Part shown: in pieces, positions 25,201 through 35,469 of the stretch | Layout of the letters: every line of letters starts with the position of its first letter | Numbering within the stretch: the first letter of the stretch is position 1 | DNA from: Tamarix chinensis | Lineage: Eukaryota; Streptophyta; Magnoliopsida; Caryophyllales; Tamaricaceae | DNA length: 64,000 nucleotides | Assembly (NCBI GenBank): GCA_030549775.1 | Contig: CM060176.1 | Location: 95,161,815-95,225,814 of the forward strand | Reading direction: 5' to 3' | Translations under genes and position numbers: made by a program | Notes under the pieces: model-generated | Told to the model about the DNA's origin: nothing | What the model saw: only the letters and a program-made list of their open reading frames with translations | Database searches by the model: none

Positions 25201-26778
25201 AGCTATGACCGTATCCTTACTGAAACAACTCCAGTCTTGAAGCAAGAAAACCTATGCCTCCTCTCCTGTGGTTATCAGAACAATACCTAAAAATGGGAAT
25301 ACTCGAACTTAGACTATCTTACCCTTTTTCTTCATTTTCCCTTTTTCCTTTCCTTAAAAAAATATTAAAGATAAAGATGATGATGATAATAATAATAATT
25401 ATTATTTAATTAAATGAAACTCAAAATGGAGGAAAGGAAAGTGGTGGTGACTAGAATAGGCAAGAGAAGTGAAGGGCGGTGCAACGGTGGCTACAACTCA
25501 AGGTGGAAAATAGTTTTTGGTTGGGGAAATAGTGGGGGTTAGTCTTTTAGGAGTTGAGGGTGGTGTTCGAACTAGGTAGGCTAGTGGGAAGGAGGTGGGT
25601 CACAGCAGCGGCCACAACGACTAATGTTGGCATAGCCAAGAGGAAAGGAGGAGGAAAAGGGGAAAATGGAGGGGCAAAGGTGGTAGAGAGGGCTGGATGC
25701 ATAGGTTGAGCACCTGTGTAGGAGCTTGAGGTGTGGCGGCGGTTTAGAGAAGGGAGAATGGGCTAGTGGTGGTGGTGGTGACCTACCCACTTTGCAGGCT
25801 TAGGGAGGGGAAAGGAAGGGGGAGGGATGAGGGGCTTAGTAGGTGTAGGGTGGTGTAGGGAAGGGAGAGGGGAGGAGTTTGGGTGGTGACGTGGCTTGGT
25901 TACAGCAGTGGCAGCGGAGGAAGTCTAGAGTAGAGGAAGGTGTAGGGTGAGGTCGATGAGGGAGAAAAGAGAAGAGGGCAAGGTGGGGGTATTTATAAGC
26001 TATTGGCAGAGGATGAGGAAAAGGGGGGAAGAGGACATGGGTGGTCGGTCCTTAGGTGGCACGATAATGGCAGGGAAGGACAACACAGGATCATGCGATG
26101 TAGGGGGTGTAGGGGGACTATACAATGGCATGCTAGTGTGCATGCCTTACATGGTCAAAAAGGGAAAGAGGGAAGGGAGGGCAGCTGAGTTACAGGTCGC
26201 GGGGATGCAAAAATGTAAAGGGGGTCGTGTAGGTTTGTAGAGCAAGAGGTAGGGGTGGGGAGAGAAAGGGAAAAGAGAAAAGAAGGAAGGGAGAAAAAAG
26301 AAAAAGGAGAAAATAGGGCAGGGGGACTTGGGTCGTCGCCCGAGGGAAAAAAAAAGGGGGCAGGGGAGGGAGTTAGGCCGGCCGTGGGAGAAGAGAAGAG
26401 AAGAGAAGGAGGGGCACTAGGTGTAACACCCCCAAAATTCACTACTGAAAAATTTCGCTAATTAAAAGGAAATTAGAGGAAGCAAATTAATAAACCGTGA
26501 ACTTTGGGAGTATTACCGCCACACTTAGTACCAAACCGGTTCACTTATACCGTTCCAGTACTAAGTGCTAAGGCTAAAAGTGTAAAACACAATTTACAAT
26601 CCGTTTTTAAATCAGAGTAGCACGTCAAATCATTTATAAGAATAAAACCACCAATGATCGTTACTTTAACAACATTAACATTAAAAACCAGGAATTTAAA
26701 AGAGAGAAAGAGACAAGCCTAACAATACCAGATAATTCCTTACTCTCTTTTCCGTTGCCCACTTGAGTAGTACCTGAA

Positions 26779-26840
26779 AAGACCTGCAAGGGGCACTGCC
26801 CATTGAATAGGCAGGGGCCCCACGAAGGGAATCCCTTCAG
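26779..26840. other. Conserved GC-rich hairpin in LTR1
   Basis: CTGCC (26796-26800) and GGCAG (26810-26814) enclose CATTGAATA, with flanking GGGGCA/GGGGCCCC and CCTGCAAGG. The whole block, including the flanking GGTACTGAGTAACxC, is nearly identical in LTR5 on the opposite strand (49,150-49,212), one of the best-conserved parts of the family here. Function is unknown: a promoter, packaging or processing signal are all possible. Confidence 0.6.
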
Positions 26841-27097
26841 TACTACGGTACTGAGTAACCCTTTAATACCACACTTAAAAACAGGCCCGTAATGCAACAC
26901 ATAATGCAAGCTATATACATATGAAATCAGAGGTGAAAACATAACAATCACACATGTAACAAGTTATAATTCACGGTCGATACTTTTGGGCCTTAAGTCA
27001 GGTCATAGTGTAAAATCAATACATTTGGGCCTTAGGCCATTATTCTGTCATCATTCAATCAATCTCATATTTTATATCCATGTGAGTGCGATAACTC

Positions 27098-27470
27098 CAC
27101 TATTATAGCCGGTGGATCGGTCACTTATAGGGCAGAATGCACCTAACCACTATTATATGCCTGTGGATCGATCTCCAGGGCAAAACGCTCCTGGCCACTA
27201 TTATTTGTCGATGGACCGGTCTGGCCCCGACTCACATGGTGTTCCACTATAAGTGATTAGTATTTTTTCATAACTGTATTCACATACATAACTGGTTTTA
27301 TTGAGCTCGGGACCCCCACTATTTTAGCCGATGGACCGGAATATATATAAAATCATCATCCAGGACACAACGCTCCTGGGCCACTATTATATCCGGTGGA
27401 CCGGTACTCATAATCACTTGCCAGGGCAACACACTCCTGGGCCACTATTATATTCGGTGGATCGGTATTC
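27098..27470. repeat. CACTATTATAxCCGGTGGATCGGT degenerate array in LTR1
   Basis: Six units at irregular 50-90 bp spacing, separated by variants of CCAGGGCAxxACxCTCCTGGxC, which is itself an imperfect palindrome. Homologous arrays lie at 23.50-23.99 kb (LTR2), 48.51-48.84 kb (LTR5, reversed) and 61.65-62.00 kb (LTR6). Confidence 0.85.
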
Positions 27471-28232
27471 AATATCATAAGTCAACTGGGCCCGGCTCAT
27501 TAATATTCCACTTTCATTATTAGTATCTTTCCTTTCCTTAATCAGTACAACAAGTCTATTAATTTGCCTCGGACGAGAGATCAATAACCCGGAACACAAA
27601 GGTACACCGGTCGTACCGGTGCATACAAGCTACTCAGTACCCTTCAACCACGAACCCAAGGATGCAAAGGTACCCTGGTCGTACTGGTGCATAAAGCTAC
27701 TCAGTACCCTATCGACAAGGACACCTAATCCATAAGTATGCATACCCCCTAACTAGGTCCGTAGAGCTAGATAGAGTAAGATATAGGGCCTAGCCGGGGC
27801 ACAAAGGCACACCAGCAAATACCAGAATAATCGTGGACTAAACCACGTCTTTAGGGTAGCAACCCCTAAAGAGTCACCATTCCCGATCTCGAGGTCTTTC
27901 ACTTTAAGTATTAGTGTCTTAATTAAAGTGATCACGAAGAGCACAATAATAAGATACTTATTAACTTTCAGTCGTTCTAATATCATTAGTCATTTCTTAT
28001 TCAGAAGGTTATCCAAGATAACACAAAGAAATCATTAAGGCCATCATAATCTCATCTAATTCCGAATTAGGGTTCGTTCTCGTGATACTTAATAATCATC
28101 AAATACTCTTACTTTACTATTCACAATATTAGAGTCACATTATGGAATTCCTCAATCACAACGTCGTATTAGATACATATTACTCATTTACTCCTTACTT
28201 ATATAATTGCTAAGTCATCCCTTCCTTACTTG

Positions 28233-29479
28233 ACAAATTACCATATTACCCTTTAGGTTGCATAATTACCAAATTACCCTTTACTCGATTTAGGCTACCA
28301 AGTTATCTCCTACGCTTTTTAGATCACCATTCACCCTTCATAATTGTTAACCTTAACATATTTCCCTTTTGATTGGTTAGATTACCAAATTGTCCTTCTC
28401 CTTTGTTATAATTACTAAATTGCCCTTGAGTTGGATAAATTACCAAACTACCCTTTTCCACTGTCATAATTACCATTCTACCCTTCTCAATTATTATAAT
28501 TACCATTTTACCCCTCTCAATTATTGTAATTGCCATTTACCCCTTTTCTATTATTATAAATCCCAAATTACCCTTCTTCATAATTACAATTATCAATTTA
28601 CCCTTCTTCATAATTATAATTACCAATTTACCCTTCTCAATTATTAAAATTACCATAATGCCCTTTAATTAGTTAATTTACCAAATTACCCTTCTCTAGT
28701 ATCATACATTCATACTTATCCAATTGCCCTTCTATAATCATAATTTAATTACTAAATTATCTTTCGTCGTTATAATAATTACCATGTTACCCCTTACTCC
28801 CAAGTTTACCATAATATCCTTTTATTTATAAAATTACTCTTATACCCCTAACTCCCAAATTACCATAATATCCTTTTATTTACAAAATTACCACAATACC
28901 CTTTTATTTATAAAATTACCATAACACTCCTTTTACTTTACAATTTACTATTTTACCCTTTTACATCCAAAATTACCATTTTTATCTTTCCTTACAAAAT
29001 TACCATTCTACCCTTCTTTTCCAAAATTACCACATTACCCTTTTACTCCCAAAATTACCATAATACCCCTTACTTATAAAATTACCATTTCGCCATTCAC
29101 TTATAAAATTACCGTTTACTTATGAAATTATTATTTTGCCCCTCTACCTCCAAAATTACCATAATGCCCCTTTACTTGAAAAATTACCATCTTTTCCTTT
29201 ACTCATAAAATTACCATAATACCCCTAACTTCCATAATTACCACAATACCCCTTTTCACTTGTAAAATTACCATATTGCCCTGTTCCTTCAAAATTACCA
29301 TAATACCCTTCTTTCTCACAACTTACAATTTAATCCTTTTACTTACAAAATTATCATTTCACCCCTTTCTTTGGAAATTACCAAAATACCCTTTTTGCTT
29401 ACAAAATTACCAAAATACCCTTTTCACTTATAAAATTACCACTCAACCCCTTTATTCACCATTTTTATGAATTTACCAT
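28233..29479. repeat. AAATTACCATAATACCCxTTTA degenerate tandem array in LTR1
   Basis: About 50 units of 20-26 bp, each with an ATTACCA core and a following TACCC or TGCCC. Units vary in sequence and length and are never identical over long runs, so this is old tandem amplification rather than a fresh microsatellite. The same array, reversed, lies in LTR5 (47.06-48.13 kb). An open frame of 85 codons here (28,390-28,647) is only the translation of the repeat. Confidence 0.9.
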
Positions 29480-30099
29480 CATTACATAAAATAATGATAT
29501 TAGTACTTCATTCTTATCATCTAACTCCACCAACTTGCCATTATTCAATATAATACTCATTAGCAACTACACATATTAGATCATATACTTACATAGGCAT
29601 ATTACTAAAATATCCTTAGGCTCATAATAACATTATTCATGCATTAGTGACATAACACATCATAGATAAGCATCTAACATTTCCATCAAATATCCAACTC
29701 ATTCCTTAAGTATCATCCCTACACATGGCATAAAAGCTATCATAATTTTCTTTTCTTTTCTTTTTATCAATCAATATAAGCAACCATGTATATCATACTA
29801 GGCAACACAAAACATGCATAAAATCATACTAATTTCCCTAATGTCCTAGCATACGTTTTTCCATGTATTTAAGGGAGGTTTAACGATTACCTTAATCCCG
29901 CAAAAATCAAATCTTACCAGTATCCCGGTTAAAGATTTAAGCTTAATTAGCAATTCAACACCTAAAAATAATATCAATAATTATTATGTTAGAAGTAAGG
30001 AATTAAAAGGATAACACTTTATAAAAATTTATTTAATAATAATACAATTTAATTAATTATTAATATACCTCAAAATTTAGCCAAATAAATTCCAAAACA

Positions 30100-31340
30100 A
30101 GGGGGAGCTCACACTGCATGAACAGCGTGAGTCTCATGCAAAATGAGAGGAGAAAAGGGTTCGAAGGGGGTGAGATAGAAGGGAGGAGAGATGGCTCGGT
30201 TTAGGGACTTTAGGCTAGAAAAGAAGATAGATGGGGGAGGTTTCAAGGTAGGGGAATGGTGTAGGAGTGAAGAGGGGGTGTAGGTGGAGGCTAAGGATGG
30301 TTTCCCGGCGGCATAGGGCGGCGGAGGCGGCGGCAGCAGGGCGGCAAAGATGGCTGCCGAGGTGGAGAAGCTAAGAAGGAAGGAAAAGAGGAGGGAAAAT
30401 TGGAGGGGGTGCAAGGGCTGCTTTCGACCAACTAAGGCATGGTGGTGGTAGAGGGGGTTGCAGGGTGTCGAATGGTGGGTTCGGTGGCGGCAGAAGTGGA
30501 GGACGGCGGCGAACGGGGCGGTTGCAGGTGGCTTGGTGATAAGGGGGAAAAATGGGGAGAAAAAGGAAGGGGTGGAGAAGGGAGGAAGTGCAGGGCTCGA
30601 GGGGGCGGTGTGGTGGTGCAGGGCAGTAGGAGGTGGTGGCAGAAGGTGGCGTAGGGGGTCAATGAGGCGTTTGGAGCAGCGGCTGGCGGCAACGAGCAAA
30701 AACGGGAAAAAAATGGGGGAGAAGGAAGGAGAGAAGAGGGAGCTCGGGGAAGGAGAAGAGGGCTCGAAAATGGGGCAGAAGGAAGCTGGAGAGATGAAGA
30801 AAAGGGGGAGGGAGAAGAGAGGGGGCAGGTGGCTGGCCGGCGAGAGGACGCAGGTGGCAGGGCTGTCGGTTGGCAGGGAAAAGGGAGGGAAGAAGAAGGA
30901 AAGGGAGAGGGCATGCGAGCTATGGTCCAGGGGCTGGTTTGGCTCGAAATAGGAAAGAAAATGACGGGGGAGAGAGGAGGAGTAGCAGGGAGGTAGGTGG
31001 TGGCAGCGAGCATGGCGTGCTCAACCATGGCAGAGGAGGTGCTGGTCGGGCGTGGAAGAAGAAAGAAAGGGAGGGGAGGTGCGAGCGGCTGGACCGACAC
31101 AGGAAAGAAGGGGAGTCGGCCGGTCCAGGGGAAAAAGAAAAGAGGGACGAGCTGGGTGTGCCGTGCATGGGAGAAGGAGGAGATGGGGGGAAAATGGGCC
31201 TGTGGCCCAGCACGCAAGGAGGGGGGAAGCAGGCCGGCAGCCTGGCGGCCCAAAGCCAGGAAGAAGGGAGAAAAAAAAAGAAATAGGGGAAAGGAGAAAG
31301 AAAAGAAAAAGTAGGAAAAGGGAAAGTGGGAAAAATGAAA
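30100..31340. other. Purine-rich, GC-rich block of LTR1 (long antisense open frames)
   Basis: The plus strand is G/A-rich, and the minus strand therefore gives Pro/Ser/Leu-rich open frames of 273 codons (31,253-30,432) and 196 codons (30,699-30,109). The equivalent block in LTR5 gives a 356-codon frame and in LTR3 a 172-codon one. Pyrimidine-rich strands rarely form stop codons, so length alone is not evidence of coding. The residue order does not look conserved between copies. I treat this as non-coding. Confidence 0.6.
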
Positions 31341-31926
31341 AATTTTAAAATAAAATAATTAAATTTATAAAATAATAGGATGTAATATTTTTGATAATAA
31401 GTTTATTTAATAATTTAATTTAATATAATTAAATATATGGGCTTAAAAAGGATAATTATAGTAAAATACTAGTTTGGAAATTTATTTAAATAAAAGAAGA
31501 TGATAAATAGCAAAATATTTATTTTTAATTTATTAAATACTCTTGTCCAAATTTACATACTCTAAAATCCATACAATAATTAAATTAAATAATTTTAAAA
31601 GCTAATTTATTTCAAATAGAAATTATTTATTAAAATATAGGTTTTCGAAAATTTTTGGGGGATTACACTAGGGCCGCTACAGTGTAACCCAAGTAGGGAA
31701 AGGAATAAAAAGGAAAAAGAAGGAAGAAAAGAAAAAGGAAGGAGAAAAGAAAATAAAAGGAGAAAAAATAAAATAAAATAAAAAGGTGTTGGTATTTTTA
31801 GGTTATTTTTTTAGGGGATTAATAAAAATAATCTAAAATTATTATATTTTACCTACAATTTATTTTAGGGTAAATAATTATAAATAAGGCCTTGGAATAA
31901 GACTAAATAATAAATTTTAAATCTCA

Positions 31927-31940
31927 TATTATTATTATTA

Positions 31941-31989
<49 letters not shown>
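31927..31989. repeat. (TTA)n microsatellite in LTR2 tail
   Basis: About 20 TTA units with one interruption (TCA). Confidence 0.93.
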
Positions 31990-31991
<2 letters not shown>

Positions 31992-34177
31992 GCACTTATA
32001 TTTTATTTCATCTATTATTTATTCTTAAGAAAATTTTTGGGGCATTACTCTATTGTACTATAACATTTATTTGTAACTCTATTATGTGTTATTTCTATTT
32101 TTTCTGAATTACTTTGTTTGAGTTTGTTTTAACCTTAGCACTTAGTGTAAGAAATGTGAGGAGTCAAACTTATGCTAAGTTTAGCGGTAACACTTAGCAA
32201 TTTATTAATTAATGCTTCTGCAAAACAAAAATTTTCAGCTAGTAAAATGGGGGTGTTACATTGAGATACACAAACAAAAATTCATAACCAACCATATGCT
32301 AAACCACATTTTAAGGATAGCTACCCCTAAAAAGCTAGCGTTTCCAAGCTCAAGGTCTTTCACTTTAAATTTTAGTATTCTATTAAGGTGACCGAAAAAA
32401 TATATAATGCACAAATAGATTTGGTTTTCAAACTTAGCAATTTTTACTTATTACTAATTATTCAATACAATCATAAATAAGGTCAACACTAAGGTCAACA
32501 TTAAAAATCTAAGAAGACTATCCTAGGTTCAATTAGTTATTTTAAACGCATTAGGCTGAAAATAACCAACATGCCCTTAGGACCATAATTATCACATTAT
32601 CATCCGTTTTAAATATTAATTCCATTTTATTTAATAATTTATCATGAAAAGACTAAAATATAATTATTAAATTATTTAACATGCAATGAACACGCCAAAT
32701 GATAATTTTAACTTTATACATAATTTAATACATAAAACCCTAACACACGCTTCTAAAATATCAAATCACATACTTCCATACTCAGTAATAAATGATACAC
32801 ATTGGGCATGCTTATCGAAATAAATATCATAATACGCTTAAAAACATCAAATTACCCCTATGACACATAATGATAATAATCCTACTAAAAACACGCCTAG
32901 GCATACTCACCTTATAATATTATACATACATAAACTATTTCTGACATTAAACCCATTTTAACATGAATCCATACACATAATACTTGACATAAATCAAAAT
33001 GATCCATTTTACCAAATTTCATGCTAACATTATTAGGCAAATAATGACAACATAATGAACATACTTAATACAAATTATACATAAAACTCTAATATGATAT
33101 CATGCGATTTTTATTATTTTAGTAAGACATGAAACCACATTCAATTTTTAGTGGAGGAGATGGACGGTTTTCACTTCGACATAGCTAGGTAAAGGCAGTG
33201 TGAGGAGGGTGGCCTAGCCGAGGAAGGTGAGACAATGTTTGGGAAGGTTGGCATTGGGCAAAGTGATGATGTGTGGGTGCATTGACACAAGAGGGGGGCA
33301 ACAATATGGACATGTGGTGCTTGGAAAGGTTGGTTGTCTCGATGGAAAACACTACACGGGGTCATGCAACGTGAGGTTGCAACACTAGGAGTTGGGAGAT
33401 GCAGCATAAGATATGATAATAGGTGTGAAGGTGGGGGTTGCTGGTGATTGTCAGTGATGGAGGAGGTTGTGAAGGTGGTGGTGGCTCGGGAAAGGTGGTG
33501 GTGAGGGCACATCCTAAATAATTCCTTATATCGGTCCCAATATTTATAGAGTCATTCTCCTTCCTTTTGTGCAAAGCTTGTGATCTGGTTCCTCATTTGT
33601 GTTGTTTTACCTAGGAGAAATTACTTTCCTAGGAACATCCTAAGCAACTTATCCCAAGTGGTGATAGACCCAGTCATCAATGAATGCAACTAAGCCCTAG
33701 CCTTGTATTTTAGAGAGAACGGAAATAGTTTGAGTCAAATAATATCATTGGTCACTCCATTAAGCTTCAAGGTGTCACAATACTCTAAGAAAATTGATAG
33801 GTGAAGGTTCTGGTCTTCAGTGGGACCTTCTCCAAACCGATTATGCTAAACCATCGAGAGTAGTGATGGTTTGAACTTAAAGTTATCAGCTTCAACAGTG
33901 GGTCTTATAATGCTCGAGTGCTTGCCTTAACCATTCCAGGAAGAGAAATACTTAAGAAGTTGATTATGATCACCCATCATAGCTTGTTATGTGTTCCTTT
34001 GCTCCATTATATACCTTCTTATGTCTACAACAATCAATGATAGATTAGGATTGTTCTTATCATATACTTCTGGTTGATGACCTTGCATAAAAGAAAGTCA
34101 ATAGAAAAGAAAATAAAAATAAAAATAGAAATTCAAGCCTAGCATAATCACTTAAACAATCAATATTAACACTATAG

Positions 34178-34196
34178 TATCCGGCAACAATACCAA
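34178..34196 (-). other. Decayed Athila-type primer-binding site (tRNA-Asp)
   Basis: TTGGTATTGTTGCCGGATA retains GTTGCCGG and the spacing to gag of Athila-group elements, with four changes from the usual sequence. Confidence 0.6.
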
Positions 34197-34343
34197 GAAC
34201 TTGATAAGGAAATCTGTAAGTGCATAGATTCGGTGTAGCTATCAAGGTCGATCCCACACGAACTAGGGGTTGATTACCAAAATTTACATTTTTAACTAGA
34301 TAAATTAATGAGTAAAGTAAATGAGAATAAAATTATAATTTTA

Positions 34344-34370
34344 AATAATAATAATAATAATAATAATAAA
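34344..34370. repeat. (AAT)n microsatellite
   Basis: Nine AAT units, inside the presumed Athila LTR. Confidence 0.9.
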
Positions 34371-35109
34371 ATAAATAGCTAATCGGATGGAATTCAACAT
34401 AATGAAAAGGTAAGATTGGATTTTCACCACAAATTTGGTACTTAATGATGAATTATTTCAGCTCTTGATATTGGTTTAAACTAAAATGTATGAATTGGCC
34501 TAAATTAATCCAAGGCCTCTTTTGAGGTCTAAAGATCATGCCTAATTAAGCTCAATTGCCTACTTTCTTGGAATTAAGATTAAATTAAACTCATTAAGCT
34601 TCTTGCTAATATAATAGAATATCGAAGGAATTTAGTCTACTTTCATGTCTCTAATTCCCTGCTTAATTTCTAAAGGTTCAAAAATTTCACCTTTCAGTCC
34701 TTTAATTAATTACCTATGATTGCTAATTTGGTAATCAAACGAGTCGATAATATTCAATCACAAGAACTTAAGTTTAAACATTCAAACTTTCACCAAGAAC
34801 GTATACTAATTCATCATCAATTACAAAAAAATTAGGTTATTTCCCAATGCCAGACAAAAAATCTACTCACACATGATTAGGAATAAAAAAAAATCAAATA
34901 AATATACAATTCAAACGTAAGAAGAAATTAATTAAATATAAGAAATAAATACCCACTCTTTTAATTAAAAATTTCAAGGTTGAGAGTTATAATCCAATCT
35001 TGCATAAAAAATCCATTAGTTTCCTTCAATACTTGAGTTCTAGATCTAGATACTAATTGGTGGCTAAAATAAATCTCCAATCAAGCTCCCTCATACTCTA
35101 AGCTAAAAT

Positions 35110-35111
35110 AC

Positions 35112-35151
<40 letters not shown>

Positions 35152-35152
35152 G
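35110..35152. repeat. (CATA)n/(TA)n microsatellite
   Basis: Three to four ACAT units run into about 15 AT units. Confidence 0.9.
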
Positions 35153-35469
35153 GAAAGAAATAAATAAGTTTCTTAAATGTCGTAACTAAACCATATTAAT
35201 GGCACATGTTGTCTTGCTATATTTATGCTTGTTTGAAAATTCTTTAGTATTCTAGATGTAACTTTTTTTTTCTGATCTCATATTAATGTGATTCAAGTCA
35301 CGTCAAAAATATATTGAAGAGACCTACGCTACAACGTTGGTCTTTTTAGTTTTTTCAGATTCACATTTTATAATGGTTTAAATTTTAGTTCTTTATGTAG
35401 ATGCATTTATTTTCTTCTTGAACCATGCATTCAAAATCTCGTTGTGCCTCTAAACTCTTGTTTGACTTC

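Larger units (their letters stand above)
26422..31667 (+). mobile_element. LTR1: complete 5,246-bp giant LTR-like unit (solo LTR or stand-alone element)
   Basis: It begins TGTAACACCCCCAAAATT and ends AATTTTTGGGGGATTACA, so the ends are TG..CA and also form an imperfect inverted repeat. The perfect pentamer CTAGG flanks it (26417-26421 and 31668-31672). In order it contains: a block with AGTACTAAGTGCTAAGG; a GC-rich hairpin (26.78-26.84 kb); the CACTATTATAGCCGGTGGATCGGT array (27.1-27.47 kb); two copies of a GGTACxCxGGTCGTACxGGTGC unit (27.6-27.72 kb); a CTTTAGGGTAGCAACCCCTAAAG palindrome block; the AATTACCATAATACCC array (28.23-29.48 kb); a purine-rich block (30.1-31.34 kb); and an AT-rich tail. 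No gag, pol or transposase frame is present. Its intact ends make it the youngest in the nest. Confidence 0.9.
22864..32049 (+). mobile_element. LTR2: giant LTR-like unit nested in LTR3 and interrupted by LTR1
   Basis: It starts TATAACACCCCTAAAAAGC and ends AAAATTTTTGGGGCATTACT. Its own DNA is 22,864-26,421 and 31,673-32,049, about 3,935 bp. The perfect pentamer CTATT flanks both ends (22859-22863 and 32050-32054). The terminal TG and CA have each changed by one base (TA, CT), so it is older than LTR1. The interior has the CACTATTxTxxCCGxTGGATxGGT array (23.5-24.0 kb), a CCCTAA-rich zone (24.1-25.3 kb) and a G-rich block (25.44-26.42 kb) that hosts LTR1. Confidence 0.82.
20296..32260 (-). mobile_element. 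LTR3: giant LTR-like unit, inverted, nested in LTR4 and interrupted by LTR2
   Basis: On the minus strand it starts at 32,260 (TGTAACACCCCCATTTTACT) and ends at 20,296 (AAATGGGGTATTACA). Its own DNA is 32,260-32,055 and 22,863-20,296, about 2,774 bp. The subregions appear in family order when read in reverse: a first block with CTAAGTGCTAAGG, then the AAAGACCTTGAG block (22.48-22.6 kb in plus reading), then the pyrimidine-rich block (20.59-21.46 kb in plus reading). Flanking pentamers are CTAAG (20291-20295) and TTGAG (32261-32265), a target duplication with two transitions if this reading is right. There is no internal retroelement region. Confidence 0.7.
19218..33512 (+). mobile_element. LTR4: oldest giant LTR-like unit of the nest, 3'-truncated, interrupted
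   Basis: It begins TATAACACCCCTATTTTTAGG inside the gypsy remnant. Its own DNA is 19218-20295 and 32266-33512, and LTR3 and everything inside it separates the two. The split is shown by LTR1, where the equivalent run is continuous: 20,200-20,295 matches 27,718-27,802 (AGGxxACCTAATxCATAAGTAT..GGGGxAC), and 32,266 onward matches from there (CTAAACCxCxTxTxxGGxTAGC, ACCCCTAAA, AGGTCTTTCACTTTAA). A G-rich patch (33.15-33.51 kb) is the start of the family's purine-rich block. Then the sequence changes abruptly to an Athila gag. No 3' end was found. The first bases, TA instead of TG, suggest age. Confidence 0.7.
33515..35100 (-). mobile_element. Athila-type gypsy fragment: 5' LTR end, primer-binding site and gag
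   Basis: On the minus strand, 34,196-34,178 reads TTGGTATTGTTGCCGGATA, a decayed form of the Athila primer-binding site TGGCGCCGTTGCCGGGGA (complement of tRNA-Asp). It is preceded by CTTATCAAGTTC, as in Athila leaders, so the DNA above 34,197 should be 5' LTR; its outer end was not located and 35,100 is approximate. From the ATG at 34,088 a gag follows with a few stops. Recognisable are EADNFKFKPSLLSM, RFGEGPTEDQNLHLSIFLEY, CDTLKLNGVTNDI and LHSLMTGSITTWDKLLRMFL. It stops at about 33,515, where LTR4 DNA begins. It is a remnant. Confidence 0.7.

Noticed and set aside
28233..29479. Regularly spaced short repeats suggesting a CRISPR-like array
   Set aside because: Repeats are degenerate, spacers are not unique sequences, no cas genes exist and the DNA is plant nuclear.
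30870..31348. Lys/Gly/Arg-rich plus-strand frames (138, 105 and 98 codons)
   Set aside because: They overlap in several frames of a purine-rich low-complexity block and have no domain.
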